Source: Hyphomicrobiales bacterium (GTDB taxonomy: Bacteria > Pseudomonadota > Alphaproteobacteria > Rhizobiales > JAJFHC01). From it: a stretch of DNA of 31,249 bases. The notes beneath the pieces are model-generated. The model saw only the letters and a program-made list of their open reading frames with translations. It had not been told where the DNA came from and made no database searches. Of this stretch, positions 17,014-24,884 are shown one piece after another. The translations under genes were made by a program, and so were the position numbers. The stretch covers positions 1 through 31,249 of the forward strand of contig JAJFHC010000103.1 in NCBI GenBank assembly GCA_021775835.1, given 5' to 3'. How positions within the stretch are numbered: the stretch's first letter is position 1; each line of letters opens with the position of its first letter.

Positions 17014-18432
17014 GTGGCCTCTCCCATCCTTGTTGACCGTGCCCGCACCAGAAAAACCCCCACGCCCATACATGTGGTATCGGCCGATACCCTGAAATCG
17101 ACATTATCAAAACTCGGCAAGGTTCATGCCCAGTGGGCGAAATCGAACAGGTTCACGGCCGACGGCGGGCAAGTCCTGACCTTGCCTGACGGTGCTGGTG
17201 GCGTAGAAGGTGTGCTCTTTGGTGTACACGGCGCGGCGTCCCGGAAACATGACCGGTTTGCTGCAGGCGCCCTTCCCAAGGAACTTCCCGAAGGGCTTTA
17301 TGAATTCTCACCACTGCCGAAGACGACTGCCAAGGCGCTTGGCTTTGTGCCGGATATGGCGGCTCTTGCCTGGTTGTTGGGTTCCTACACGTTTAGCCAA
17401 TACCGAAAACCGAACGGCCGCCCCGTCCGTCTGGCCGTGTCCGGCGACGTCGACATCGAGGCCCTGACCCGGATCGCCGACGGTGCCAATCTTGCCCGCG
17501 AACTGATCAACATGCCGGCCAACGACATGGGGCCGGACGAGATCGAGCGTGCCGCCCGCGATCTGGCCGGGACACACAAGGCAAAAGTCCGCGTCATTCG
17601 CGGTGAGGCCCTGCTGGAGAAGAATTTCCCCCTCATTCACGCCGTCGGCCGGGCGAGCGTCAGTGCGCCGCGTCTGATCGACATGACCTGGGGCAGGGCC
17701 GGTGACCCGCGCGTCACCCTCGCCGGCAAGGGCGTGAGTTTCGATACCGGCGGCCTCAACCTGAAGCCCGGCAATTCCATGGCCATCATGAAGAAGGACA
17801 TGGGTGGCGCCGCCAACGTGCTTGGTCTGGCGTCGATGATCATGGCGTCGGGATTGCGCGTGCGTCTACGAGTTCTGATCCCTGCGGTCGAAAACTCCGT
17901 TGCCGGCAACGCGTTCCGGCCGGGCGACGTCTATCCCAGCCGCAACGGCATGACAGTCGAAATCGGCAACACAGATGCGGAAGGGCGCCTCGTCCTGGCC
18001 GATGCCTTGACCCTGGCGGACGAGGAAAAACCCGACCTGTTGATCGACATGGCAACCCTCACCGGGGCGGCCCGCGTAGCCCTTGGTCCCGATCTGCCGC
18101 CCTACTACACCGATGATGAGGACCTAGCTGTTGCAATCGCTGCGTCGTCGCAAGCCATCAACGATCCATTGTGGCGGATGCCGTTCTGGAACCCTTACGA
18201 TGGCTGGCTTTCGAGCCGGATTGCCGACGTCAACCACATTACCGACGGAGGCTTCGCAGGCTCCATGACAGCGGCCCTTTTCCTGCGCCGGTTTGTAGAA
18301 AAAACACCGGCTTACGTCCATTTCGATATCTACGGCTGGACGCCGAAAGCCAGACCCGCCTTACCCCATGGCGGGGCGGCACAGGGTATCCGGGCGCTGT
18401 TCGACATGATGTCGAAACGCTACGGCCGGTAA
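17014..18432 (+). CDS. Leucyl aminopeptidase family protein (peptidase M17)
   Basis: 472 residues starting at GTG, with AGGAAA eight bases upstream. The two-metal site is complete: Lys239 and Asp244 in AGKGVSFDTGG, Asp262 in KKDMGGAA, and Asp321 and Glu323 in the family signature NTDAEGRL, with catalytic Arg325. M17 enzymes remove N-terminal residues from peptides in the cytoplasm, usually as hexamers. The N-terminal domain (about 1-150) is the divergent regulatory domain. A MarR-type regulator and an NlpC/P60 hydrolase follow, a pairing seen often in alphaproteobacteria and consistent with peptide or cell-wall peptide recycling. Confidence 0.93.
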   Translation: MASPILVDRARTRKTPTPIHVVSADTLKSTLSKLGKVHAQWAKSNRFTADGGQVLTLPDGAGGVEGVLFGVHGAASRKHDRFAAGALPKELPEGLYEFSPLPKTTAKALGFVPDMAALAWLLGSYTFSQYRKPNGRPVRLAVSGDVDIEALTRIADGANLARELINMPANDMGPDEIERAARDLAGTHKAKVRVIRGEALLEKNFPLIHAVGRASVSAPRLIDMTWGRAGDPRVTLAGKGVSFDTGGLNLKPGNSMAIMKKDMGGAANVLGLASMIMASGLRVRLRVLIPAVENSVAGNAFRPGDVYPSRNGMTVEIGNTDAEGRLVLADALTLADEEKPDLLIDMATLTGAARVALGPDLPPYYTDDEDLAVAIAASSQAINDPLWRMPFWNPYDGWLSSRIADVNHITDGGFAGSMTAALFLRRFVEKTPAYVHFDIYGWTPKARPALPHGGAAQGIRALFDMMSKRYGR

Positions 18433-18452
18433 CCTTGTTGACTCGACTCTTC

Positions 18453-18480
18453 TTGCACTGACCGCCATTCCGTCTAGAAT
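18453..18480 (+). promoter_or_regulatory. Promoter of the MarR-NlpC/P60 pair
   Basis: TTGCAC (18453-18458) and TAGAAT (18475-18480) are 16 bases apart, in the 124-base gap after the aminopeptidase stop. A short inverted repeat starts three bases downstream of the -10 box. The placement suits a self-regulated promoter. Confidence 0.5.
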
Positions 18481-18482
18481 AA

Positions 18483-18494
18483 TTCGGTTCCGAA
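18483..18494. promoter_or_regulatory. Candidate MarR-type operator
   Basis: TTCGG-TT-CCGAA is a perfect 5-2-5 inverted repeat over the expected transcription start of the MarR gene. A repressor bound here would block its own promoter. The assignment to this MarR protein is inferred from position only. Confidence 0.4.
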
Positions 18495-18556
18495 ACGAAA
18501 GTTAATAAAAGCGGCGGAATGAAAAGCCTTCTGAAAGGGGCTTTGGGGTTGGGCGT

Positions 18557-18907
18557 ATGGCAGTTGAACTGACGACGGCACAGGCATTGCAATTGTGGCA
18601 TGATGTGTCACTGGATCTGGTCAAGGACAAGCATCCGGACCTGACGGCGCGACAAATGACGATATTGCTCACGGTCTATCTCGAAACACCGCCGCACACG
18701 GTGCGTGGCCTGGCGGCCAAGCTCGGCGTCTCCAAGCCGGTGATCACCCGCGCCCTCGATGCCATGGGCCAGCAGGATCTGCTGCGCCGCCGCCGTGACG
18801 AAAAAGACAGGCGCAACGTTCTTGTTCAGCGAACCGTAACCGGATCGCTCTATCTTGAAACCCTGGCCGATGTGATCGGCAAGCGTGGAGGGGAGTTATC
18901 GTTTTGA
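18557..18907 (+). CDS. Small MarR-type winged-helix transcriptional regulator
   Basis: 116 residues with a winged-helix core: LTARQMTILLTVYLETPPHTVRGLAAKLGVSKPVITRALDAM (helix-turn-helix) and the wing LLRRRRDEKDRRNVLVQRT, where the DxRxx segment is the usual MarR wing. It is shorter than typical MarR proteins (about 140-160) because the N- and C-terminal dimer helices are brief. Its stop overlaps the TTG start of the next gene (TTGA), so they are coupled. It probably controls its own operon and perhaps the aminopeptidase. Confidence 0.87.
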   Translation: MAVELTTAQALQLWHDVSLDLVKDKHPDLTARQMTILLTVYLETPPHTVRGLAAKLGVSKPVITRALDAMGQQDLLRRRRDEKDRRNVLVQRTVTGSLYLETLADVIGKRGGELSF

Positions 18908-19755
18908 CGGCGCAGTTTGATCCAAGACTCAACCCGTTTCGCGATGACATCGCGGCCGCCCACCTGGAAGGCCATGTGGAGGCCCGGAAGTTTGTGACCG
19001 GCACGCGCCGGCAGGTGATAGAATCCTCGGCCCCGATTCTCCGCCGGCCTCAGTTTAACGCCCCGCTCGACACCGAAGCCCTGTTCGGCGAAACGGTCAT
19101 CGTCTATGACGATCATGAGGGCTGGTCCTGGGTCCAGCTTGAAACCGACGACTATGTCGGTTATCTGCCGACGTCGGCACTGGACGATGAGATTGCCGAG
19201 GCAACGCATCGTGTCAATGTGCCTCGGACCATGCTGTTCCCCGAGCCCGATATCAAATCGGGTCCGGTCCGGTTCATAAGCCTCAATACACCCTTGAGTG
19301 CGGCGTCTGAACGTGGCGATTTTCTGGAACTCGCCCAGTATCGCGGGTTTGTATTCAAACCGCACACCGTTCCCCTGAACGAATTCCAGTCCGACTTCGT
19401 GAATGTCGCCGAAACCTTTCTGGGAACTCCCTATCTGTGGGGCGGTCGCCAGTCATTGGGCCTGGACTGCTCTGGGCTTGTGCAGATGAGCCTTGCCGCC
19501 ACCGGCTATGCAGCCCAGCGTGACAGCTACATGCAGGAGAAGAGCCTCGGTACTGCCCTTGAGGACCTCGACATAGCCGCCCTCAAGCGCGGCGATCTCG
19601 TGTTCTGGCCAGGCCATGTGGCGATCGTTTTCGGCAATGACCGTTTCATCCATGCGAACGGCCATCACATGCAGGTGGTGATCGAACCGATTACCGAAAC
19701 AATCGCCCGCATCGCTTCGATCGGCAAGGATGTGACCGCGATCAGGCGAACCTGA
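18904..19755 (+). CDS. NlpC/P60 family cysteine hydrolase with N-terminal SH3-like domain (C40)
   Basis: 283 residues starting at TTG within the MarR stop. The opening, FDPRLNPFRDDIAAAHLEG, is the conserved start of this family, which supports the rare start codon. Residues of about 35-150 form SH3-like domains (AETVIVYDDHEGWSWVQ-like segment, DDYVGYLP). The NlpC/P60 domain from about 165 holds catalytic Cys189 in LDCSGLVQ and His238 in WPGHVAIV, with His250 in FIHANGHH also close to the usual third site. These enzymes cut gamma-D-glutamyl-diamino acid bonds in cell-wall peptides. No signal peptide is seen, so it probably acts on cytoplasmic recycled muropeptides, beside the M17 aminopeptidase. 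Confidence 0.9.
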   Translation: MTAQFDPRLNPFRDDIAAAHLEGHVEARKFVTGTRRQVIESSAPILRRPQFNAPLDTEALFGETVIVYDDHEGWSWVQLETDDYVGYLPTSALDDEIAEATHRVNVPRTMLFPEPDIKSGPVRFISLNTPLSAASERGDFLELAQYRGFVFKPHTVPLNEFQSDFVNVAETFLGTPYLWGGRQSLGLDCSGLVQMSLAATGYAAQRDSYMQEKSLGTALEDLDIAALKRGDLVFWPGHVAIVFGNDRFIHANGHHMQVVIEPITETIARIASIGKDVTAIRRT

Positions 19756-19888
19756 TACCGTCGTTGATTTCGAGCCGATGAAAATTTTCCTCGTGAATGT
19801 CGCGATCGTCGGATGCCGTTCGTCTTGTTCTTGAATGTCGATTGGCAAACCAGAAATTCCTGGAAGATGGAACCAAGGAGTATCCCCG

Positions 19889-20596
19889 ATGAACAACTCT
19901 CAAATTGTATCCCGGTCCCAATGGCTTGGGGCCCGGACACGGCTTCTCGAAAAGGAGAAGGAACTGACGCGCCTGCGTGATCAGATTTCAGCAGAGCGCC
20001 GGACATTGCCGTGGGTCAGGATCGACAAGGATTATGTCTTTGAGGGACCGGACGGCAATGAAACCCTGGGCGATCTGTTTGCCGGGCGCAGCCAACTGCT
20101 CATTCAGCATTTCATGTTTGGTCCCGACTGGCAGGAAGGTTGTCCCAGTTGTTCTTTCTGGGCCGATGGGTATGACGGTTTTGACGTTCACCTCAACCAT
20201 CGCGATGTCACCATGGTGACGGTATCGCGGGCGCCGCTGGAGAAACTCGAGGCCTACAGGAAGCGGCTCGGCTGGTCCTTCAAATGGGTGTCGTCGCTCG
20301 GCAGCGACTTCAACCGTGATTATGGCGTCACCTTCACGGCGGAAGAAATTGCCAGCAGTGAGATGTTCTACAACTACCGGAAACAGGGCTTCCCCGCCGA
20401 AGAGGCTCCCGGCATCAGCGTATTCCACTGCAACGAGACGGGCGAGATCTTCCATACCTACTCATGTTACTCGCGCGGCCTCGACATGATGAATGCCGCC
20501 TATCACTACCTCGACCTGGTGCCAAAAGGCCGGGACGAACAGGGTCTTCCCTACGGCATGGCCTGGTTGCGCCGCAGGGACGAGTACGACGATTGA
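19889..20596 (+). CDS. DUF899 family thioredoxin-like protein
   Basis: 235 residues from the ATG at 19889, which has AAGGAG eight bases upstream; the earlier in-frame ATG at 19835 has none. The protein shows the DUF899 pattern: LFAGRSQLLIQHFMFGPDW, then a CPSC motif in EGCPSCSFWADGYDG, the KLEAYRKRLGWSFKWVSSLGSDFNRDYGV segment, and a C-terminal TYSCYSRGLDMMNAAYHYLDL. The CxxC points to a thioredoxin-like redox function, but the family's biochemical activity is not established. It is cytoplasmic and convergent with a peroxiredoxin gene. Confidence 0.9.
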   Translation: MNNSQIVSRSQWLGARTRLLEKEKELTRLRDQISAERRTLPWVRIDKDYVFEGPDGNETLGDLFAGRSQLLIQHFMFGPDWQEGCPSCSFWADGYDGFDVHLNHRDVTMVTVSRAPLEKLEAYRKRLGWSFKWVSSLGSDFNRDYGVTFTAEEIASSEMFYNYRKQGFPAEEAPGISVFHCNETGEIFHTYSCYSRGLDMMNAAYHYLDLVPKGRDEQGLPYGMAWLRRRDEYDD

Positions 20597-20645
20597 CCGG
20601 CCTGGCCCCGCAGCGCCTCAACGAGGCTCGTGCGCCAAACCATGA

Positions 20646-21212
20646 TCAGGGCGCTTCGGTCTCCAGCCAGTCCAGTACGTCCTGTGCATTCCGGTCCGGC
20701 GGGAAAACCGGATAGAACACGCGGACGATCGTGCCGTTGTCGATAATCATCGTCAGCCGCTTGAGCAGTGTCTTGCCCTCGACATCGAAAGTGGGCAGGC
20801 GCATTGCACTGGCAAAGGACCGGGTCTCGTCGGACAGCAGCGGAAAAGGCAGATGCAGCCGTTCCACGGCTTCCTGCTGATACCCGGTGGATTGCGTCGA
20901 CAGGCCAAAGATCTGTCCGACGCCCTTCTGCCTCAGATCGTCAGAATGATCGCGAAAGGCGCAGGACTGGGGCGTGCAACCGCGTGCGCCGGGGAGCATG
21001 TTCCAGCCGTCGGGCAGCGGCACATCCGGGCGCCCGGTCATGGGAAAGGCATAGACGACGCAGCGGCCCTTGATTGACGCCAGATCGACCGTCCGCCCGT
21101 CGGTGCCGTGTAGAAGTACCGATGCAACGGCAAGGCCGGTCAGGTGTTCAGCGCCCCCATCGTCCGTTGGGCTTGGTATCTCGTCCCAGTTCACCTCATG
21201 CAGGTTCGCCAT
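20646..21212 (-). CDS. Peroxiredoxin-like protein (AhpC/TSA family)
   Basis: 188 residues from the ATG at 21212 (MANLHEVNW), preceded by GGGGAG eight bases upstream. The thioredoxin fold has the peroxidatic region GARGCTPQSCAFRDH, with two cysteines four residues apart, and then FGLSTQSTGYQQEAVERLHLPFPLLSD, the usual peroxiredoxin continuation, ending with RVFYPVFPPDRNAQDVLDWLE. It would reduce peroxides in the cytoplasm using a thiol donor. The CxxxxC arrangement departs from the classic PxxxTxxC, so which cysteine is peroxidatic is uncertain. Confidence 0.87.
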   Translation of the reverse strand: MANLHEVNWDEIPSPTDDGGAEHLTGLAVASVLLHGTDGRTVDLASIKGRCVVYAFPMTGRPDVPLPDGWNMLPGARGCTPQSCAFRDHSDDLRQKGVGQIFGLSTQSTGYQQEAVERLHLPFPLLSDETRSFASAMRLPTFDVEGKTLLKRLTMIIDNGTIVRVFYPVFPPDRNAQDVLDWLETEAP

Positions 21213-21271
21213 GGTTTTCTCCCCGTTTTGTCGAGACTTCCGCAAGGACGGGACACAGCCGCCGGCAAGAT

Positions 21272-21297
21272 GATACGATACTCCAAAGCGGATACGA
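21272..21297. repeat. Short direct repeat before the glutamine-synthetase-like gene
   Basis: GATACGA occurs at 21272-21278 and again at 21291-21297, 19 bases start to start, close to two helical turns. It lies 19-44 bases before the ATG at 21316. It may be a regulator site; chance is also plausible for seven bases. Confidence 0.25.
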
Positions 21298-21315
21298 AAC
21301 AGGGTTTGGGACGAG

Positions 21316-22683
21316 ATGGGCGACAGTGGCGATCTGGTGGCGGAAGCGCGAAAGTTCCTTGAGGAAAATCCCGATGTAACTCATCTCGATCCCTTTATCG
21401 TCGACCTCGGCGGCAAGGCCGTCGGCAAACGTTATCCCGCCTCCCACATTGAAAAGATCTATGGCGGCGGAACGACGTTCTGTGCCGCGACCTACCTGCT
21501 GGACGTGACCGGCAACAGCGATGATCCGCTCGGTTACGGTTTCTCGGACGGTGATCCGGATACGGATGCCTGGCCGGTGCCCGGCACCCTCAAACGGGTG
21601 CCCTGGGGCGGGGGGACCGGGGCCCAGTGCCTTCTCGCTGTCAAGGAAGCGGACGGCGCGACGCCGTTGTGGTTCGAGCCAAGGGTCGTCCTGCAGAAAG
21701 TCGTCGACCGGTTCGTCGAGATGGACCTGACACCGGTAATCGCGGTTGAACTGGAATTCTACCTTATCGACAACCTGCCGACTCCGGAGGGCGCGCCGCA
21801 ACCGCCGGTCAACCCGCGAACCGGTCTGCGCGAAAATTCGATCAACGTTTTCGGGCTCGATGTTCTGGAGGATTTTGCCCCCGCACTCGAAGCCATAAAC
21901 CAGGCTTGTGCGGTTCAGGGCATTCTCTCCTCATCGGCGCTCAGCGAATACGGTGCCGGGCAGTTCGAGATCAACCTCGACCATGTGAACGATCCGATTA
22001 CGGCAGCTGATCAGGCGGCTTTCCTGCGCCGGGCGGTGCAGTTCGCCGTGCGCGATGCCGGCTACAACGCGACCTTCATGTCAAAACCCTACCCCGGCCG
22101 GGCCGGTTCGGGCATGCACGTTCACCTCAGTCTGCTGGACGAACATGGCCGCAACATTTTCGATCCGTCTCTTGAGCAGGCGGCGGGCAGGCTGGATCAC
22201 GTGGTTGCTGGTTTCCAGGCGGCGATGGTTGAATCCATGGGCATATTCGCCCCGAGCATCAATGCCTTGCGCCGTTATGAGCCCAATCAGTTTGTTCCGG
22301 TCACCAAGGATTGGGGCGACAACAACCGGTCGGTGGCCTTCAGGGTTCCCAACTCCGATGACGCCAACCGCCGGATAGAACACCGTATCGCCTGTGCTGA
22401 CGCCAACCCATACCTGGTGATTGCGGCAGTGTTGGCCGCCGCCCACTACGGACTGGTCAACGAGTTGAAACCAACGGAAATGGCTGAGGGCAATGCAGGG
22501 AGCGAGGCGGATGACAGTTTGCCTTTCACACCCTGGCAGGCCATCGATGCAGTGGAAAACGCCGCCATCCTGAAGCAGTATTTTGGATCCGACTATCTCC
22601 GCGCCTATGCGGAAGTAAAGCGTTCGGAATTTGCCGGTTTCCTGTCTGAAATTTCTGCGCGCGAGTATGAATGGTATCTGTAA
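21316..22683 (+). CDS. Glutamine synthetase family ligase (PuuA/GlnT-type)
   Basis: 455 residues with the type I glutamine synthetase catalytic landmarks: VELEFYL (metal-binding glutamate), SEYGAGQFEINL, GSGMHVHLSLLD (metal-binding histidine), NNRSVAFRVP, and RIEHRIACADANPYL (arginine and glutamate at the substrate site), ending in the usual EYEWYL. The family ligates ammonia or amines to glutamate or similar acids using ATP; PuuA makes gamma-glutamylputrescine. The next gene begins 44 bases downstream on the same strand, giving an operon with a GMC oxidoreductase. The amine substrate is unknown; a polyamine or methylated amine is plausible given the importer in this window. Confidence 0.9.
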   Translation: MGDSGDLVAEARKFLEENPDVTHLDPFIVDLGGKAVGKRYPASHIEKIYGGGTTFCAATYLLDVTGNSDDPLGYGFSDGDPDTDAWPVPGTLKRVPWGGGTGAQCLLAVKEADGATPLWFEPRVVLQKVVDRFVEMDLTPVIAVELEFYLIDNLPTPEGAPQPPVNPRTGLRENSINVFGLDVLEDFAPALEAINQACAVQGILSSSALSEYGAGQFEINLDHVNDPITAADQAAFLRRAVQFAVRDAGYNATFMSKPYPGRAGSGMHVHLSLLDEHGRNIFDPSLEQAAGRLDHVVAGFQAAMVESMGIFAPSINALRRYEPNQFVPVTKDWGDNNRSVAFRVPNSDDANRRIEHRIACADANPYLVIAAVLAAAHYGLVNELKPTEMAEGNAGSEADDSLPFTPWQAIDAVENAAILKQYFGSDYLRAYAEVKRSEFAGFLSEISAREYEWYL

Positions 22684-22727
22684 AGTCCTGGAGTTCCGGC
22701 GCCTTGGGCAAGACATGAGATGCGAGA

Positions 22728-24341
22728 GTGAAACCAGTTAGCGATACGGAAGTGCTCGTCATCGGCGCCGGCCTGTCCGGTGCCGTCTCGAGCCTTCGGC
22801 TTGCCCAGGCGGGCGTGAAGGTTACCTGCCTGGAACAGGGCAGTTGGCACGATCCGGAAAGCTACCCCGGCGACAAGCCGGCTTTTGAGCTGGAAGCCGG
22901 CGGGGCGTGGGATGCCAACCCGAACCTGCGAAAGCTTGCGGGCGACTATCCGATCGCCGACGACACGTCGGACATGGCGCCAAAGCTGTTCAACGGCGTC
23001 GGCGGCAGCACCGTGCTCTATAGCGCCCACTGGATGCGCTTCCTGCCGTCGGATTTCCGCGTGCGCTCCCTGGATGGGGTCGCCGACGACTGGCCGGTCG
23101 ACTACCAGGAACTGGCACCGTTCTACGACAAGGTCGAGCACGACATCGGTGTATCCGGCATCGCGGGCGACCCGGCTTACCCGGACAAGCCCGAATACCC
23201 CATGCCGCCTTTGCCCATAGGCGACTGGGGCGAACGGGTGGCCGCCGCCCACGATCGCCTGGGGTGGCACTGGTGGCCGGGCTCCAACGCCATAAACTCA
23301 AGACCGTTTGACGACCGGCGTGTCTGCGTCCAGCGGTCCACCTGCCGTGCGGGCTGCAACGAAGGCGCCAAGGGCACGGTTGACCGGACACACTGGCCGA
23401 AGGCCGTTCAGGCCGGCGCCCGCCTTGTGACCGAAGCCCGTGTCACCAGAGTGCTCACCGGCAATGACGGGCTCGCCACAGGCGCGCTCTATGTGGACAG
23501 GGACGGCGTTGAGCACCGGATCGATGCCGACGTCGTCGTCATGGCGGCACACGCCATCGGCACCCCGCGCCTGTTGCTGCATTCCACCAGCAGTGCCTTC
23601 CCCGACGGGCTGGCCAACAGCTCCGGACAGGTTGGGCGCAGCCTGATGATGCATCCCCTGGCAAGGGTGGTGGGGTTTTTCGATCAGCCCATGACCAGTT
23701 GGCAGGGCCATTGGGGGCAAAGCCTGTACTCGCTCGAATTTGCTGAAACCGACAGCCGGCGGGACTTTGTCCGCGGCTCCAAGTGGAACCTCGTGCCCTC
23801 CGGCGGGCCGCTGCTTGCCGCCACCTACCCGACCGACGATGCTCCCCAATGGGGCCCGGACCTGCACCGGCGCGTCGACAAGTGGCTGGGCCGTTCCGCG
23901 ATCTGGGGTATCACGGCGGAAGACCTGCCACGCCCGGACAACCGGGTCGACCTGGACCAAGATTTGACCGATTCAAGCGGCACGCCGGCGCCGCGTCTGC
24001 ACTACAAGGTGGATGAAAACTCCCGGCGGATGCTGCGCTTCATGACTGAACGGGCGCAGGAATCCTTTACAGAGGCAGGGGCCTATGAGACCGAAGTCCA
24101 GAGCTTTGCCGCCGACGCCGGCTGGCACGCCCTGGGCACGTGCCGGATGGGCGATGATCCGGCATCTTCCGTCGTCGATTGCTGGAATCAGTGCCATGAC
24201 GTCCCGAACCTTTACATCATGGACGGCAGTTGTTTTGTCACAAGCTCGTCGGTCAATCCGTCGGCCACCATCGCCGCGATTGCCCTGCGGGCCACCGAAC
24301 ACCTGATCGAGAACCGCTACAGTCAGGCGGTTCCCTCATGA
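22728..24341 (+). CDS. GMC family FAD-dependent oxidoreductase
   Basis: 537 residues starting at GTG; nearby ATGs are out of frame. The Rossmann FAD-binding motif GAGLSG is at 13-18. GVGGSTVLYSAHWMRF is the GMC loop that contacts FAD. A cysteine-rich run CVQRSTCRAGCNEGAKGT resembles that of the dehydrogenase (not oxidase) GMC group, such as gluconate dehydrogenase. GWHALGTCRMG contains the catalytic histidine, and SSVNPSATIAAIALRATEHLIE closes the fold. It oxidises an alcohol or sugar-like substrate. No signal or Tat peptide is seen. Its stop overlaps the next start (ATGA), so the next protein is likely its partner subunit. Confidence 0.9.
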   Translation: MKPVSDTEVLVIGAGLSGAVSSLRLAQAGVKVTCLEQGSWHDPESYPGDKPAFELEAGGAWDANPNLRKLAGDYPIADDTSDMAPKLFNGVGGSTVLYSAHWMRFLPSDFRVRSLDGVADDWPVDYQELAPFYDKVEHDIGVSGIAGDPAYPDKPEYPMPPLPIGDWGERVAAAHDRLGWHWWPGSNAINSRPFDDRRVCVQRSTCRAGCNEGAKGTVDRTHWPKAVQAGARLVTEARVTRVLTGNDGLATGALYVDRDGVEHRIDADVVVMAAHAIGTPRLLLHSTSSAFPDGLANSSGQVGRSLMMHPLARVVGFFDQPMTSWQGHWGQSLYSLEFAETDSRRDFVRGSKWNLVPSGGPLLAATYPTDDAPQWGPDLHRRVDKWLGRSAIWGITAEDLPRPDNRVDLDQDLTDSSGTPAPRLHYKVDENSRRMLRFMTERAQESFTEAGAYETEVQSFAADAGWHALGTCRMGDDPASSVVDCWNQCHDVPNLYIMDGSCFVTSSSVNPSATIAAIALRATEHLIENRYSQAVPS

Positions 24342-24742
24342 CACCGACGCCGCGGCACAGAGAGACATTCCGGCAGGTTGCTGGCGTGTTTCTGCCCGCC
24401 TGGCGGGACATGCCCGATGGCGCCCGGCTTGGCATAGAAGGCAGGCAACTCGATCAGGCGTTGATGGCCAGACCGGCTCTGGCAGCGCCGCTGATGCGGA
24501 TCCTGGACACGTTGGCGCACCCGGTCACCGCCACCCATGTCCAGAGTTTGCACGACGACGCGACATCGGATTTCATGACCTTGAGAACACTCGTCTGCGG
24601 CGCCTACTACCTGCATCCCGATGTCCGGAAAGAGTTGGGCTATTCCGGTCAGCAGGCACTGACCCTGTCCCGCGGCGGCTTCGGCGGCGAAGAACTGGTG
24701 ATGAAAATGATGGAGCAGCCCAAACGGTTCAGATCGGTGTGA
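24338..24742 (+). CDS. Small protein like gluconate 2-dehydrogenase subunit 3
   Basis: 134 residues, overlapping the GMC stop by four bases (ATGA). It is largely helical and ends with the segment CGAYYLHPDVRKELGYSGQQALTL, which resembles the AYY...GYpG motif of gluconate 2-dehydrogenase subunit 3 proteins. Those are usually longer and carry a Tat or Sec signal; this one lacks one, matching the unsignalled GMC protein. A role as accessory or small subunit of the GMC enzyme is inferred from position and motif. Confidence 0.65.
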   Translation: MTPTPRHRETFRQVAGVFLPAWRDMPDGARLGIEGRQLDQALMARPALAAPLMRILDTLAHPVTATHVQSLHDDATSDFMTLRTLVCGAYYLHPDVRKELGYSGQQALTLSRGGFGGEELVMKMMEQPKRFRSV

Positions 24743-24884
24743 CAGGTCTCCGTGTTCACGGTGAAAATGTTGCTGCCCTCATGGTCATCAATTAGGCGGA
24801 GATACGCGACAAATCCAATAAATACCGTGACGATATCTTAAGTTATGTCGAGTATCTTGAAGGGACACTTCAGGGAACGGCCGT

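Noticed and set aside
24750..24761. CCGTG-TT-CACGG as a terminator after the GMC operon
   Set aside because: The stem is only five pairs and no T run follows on either strand.
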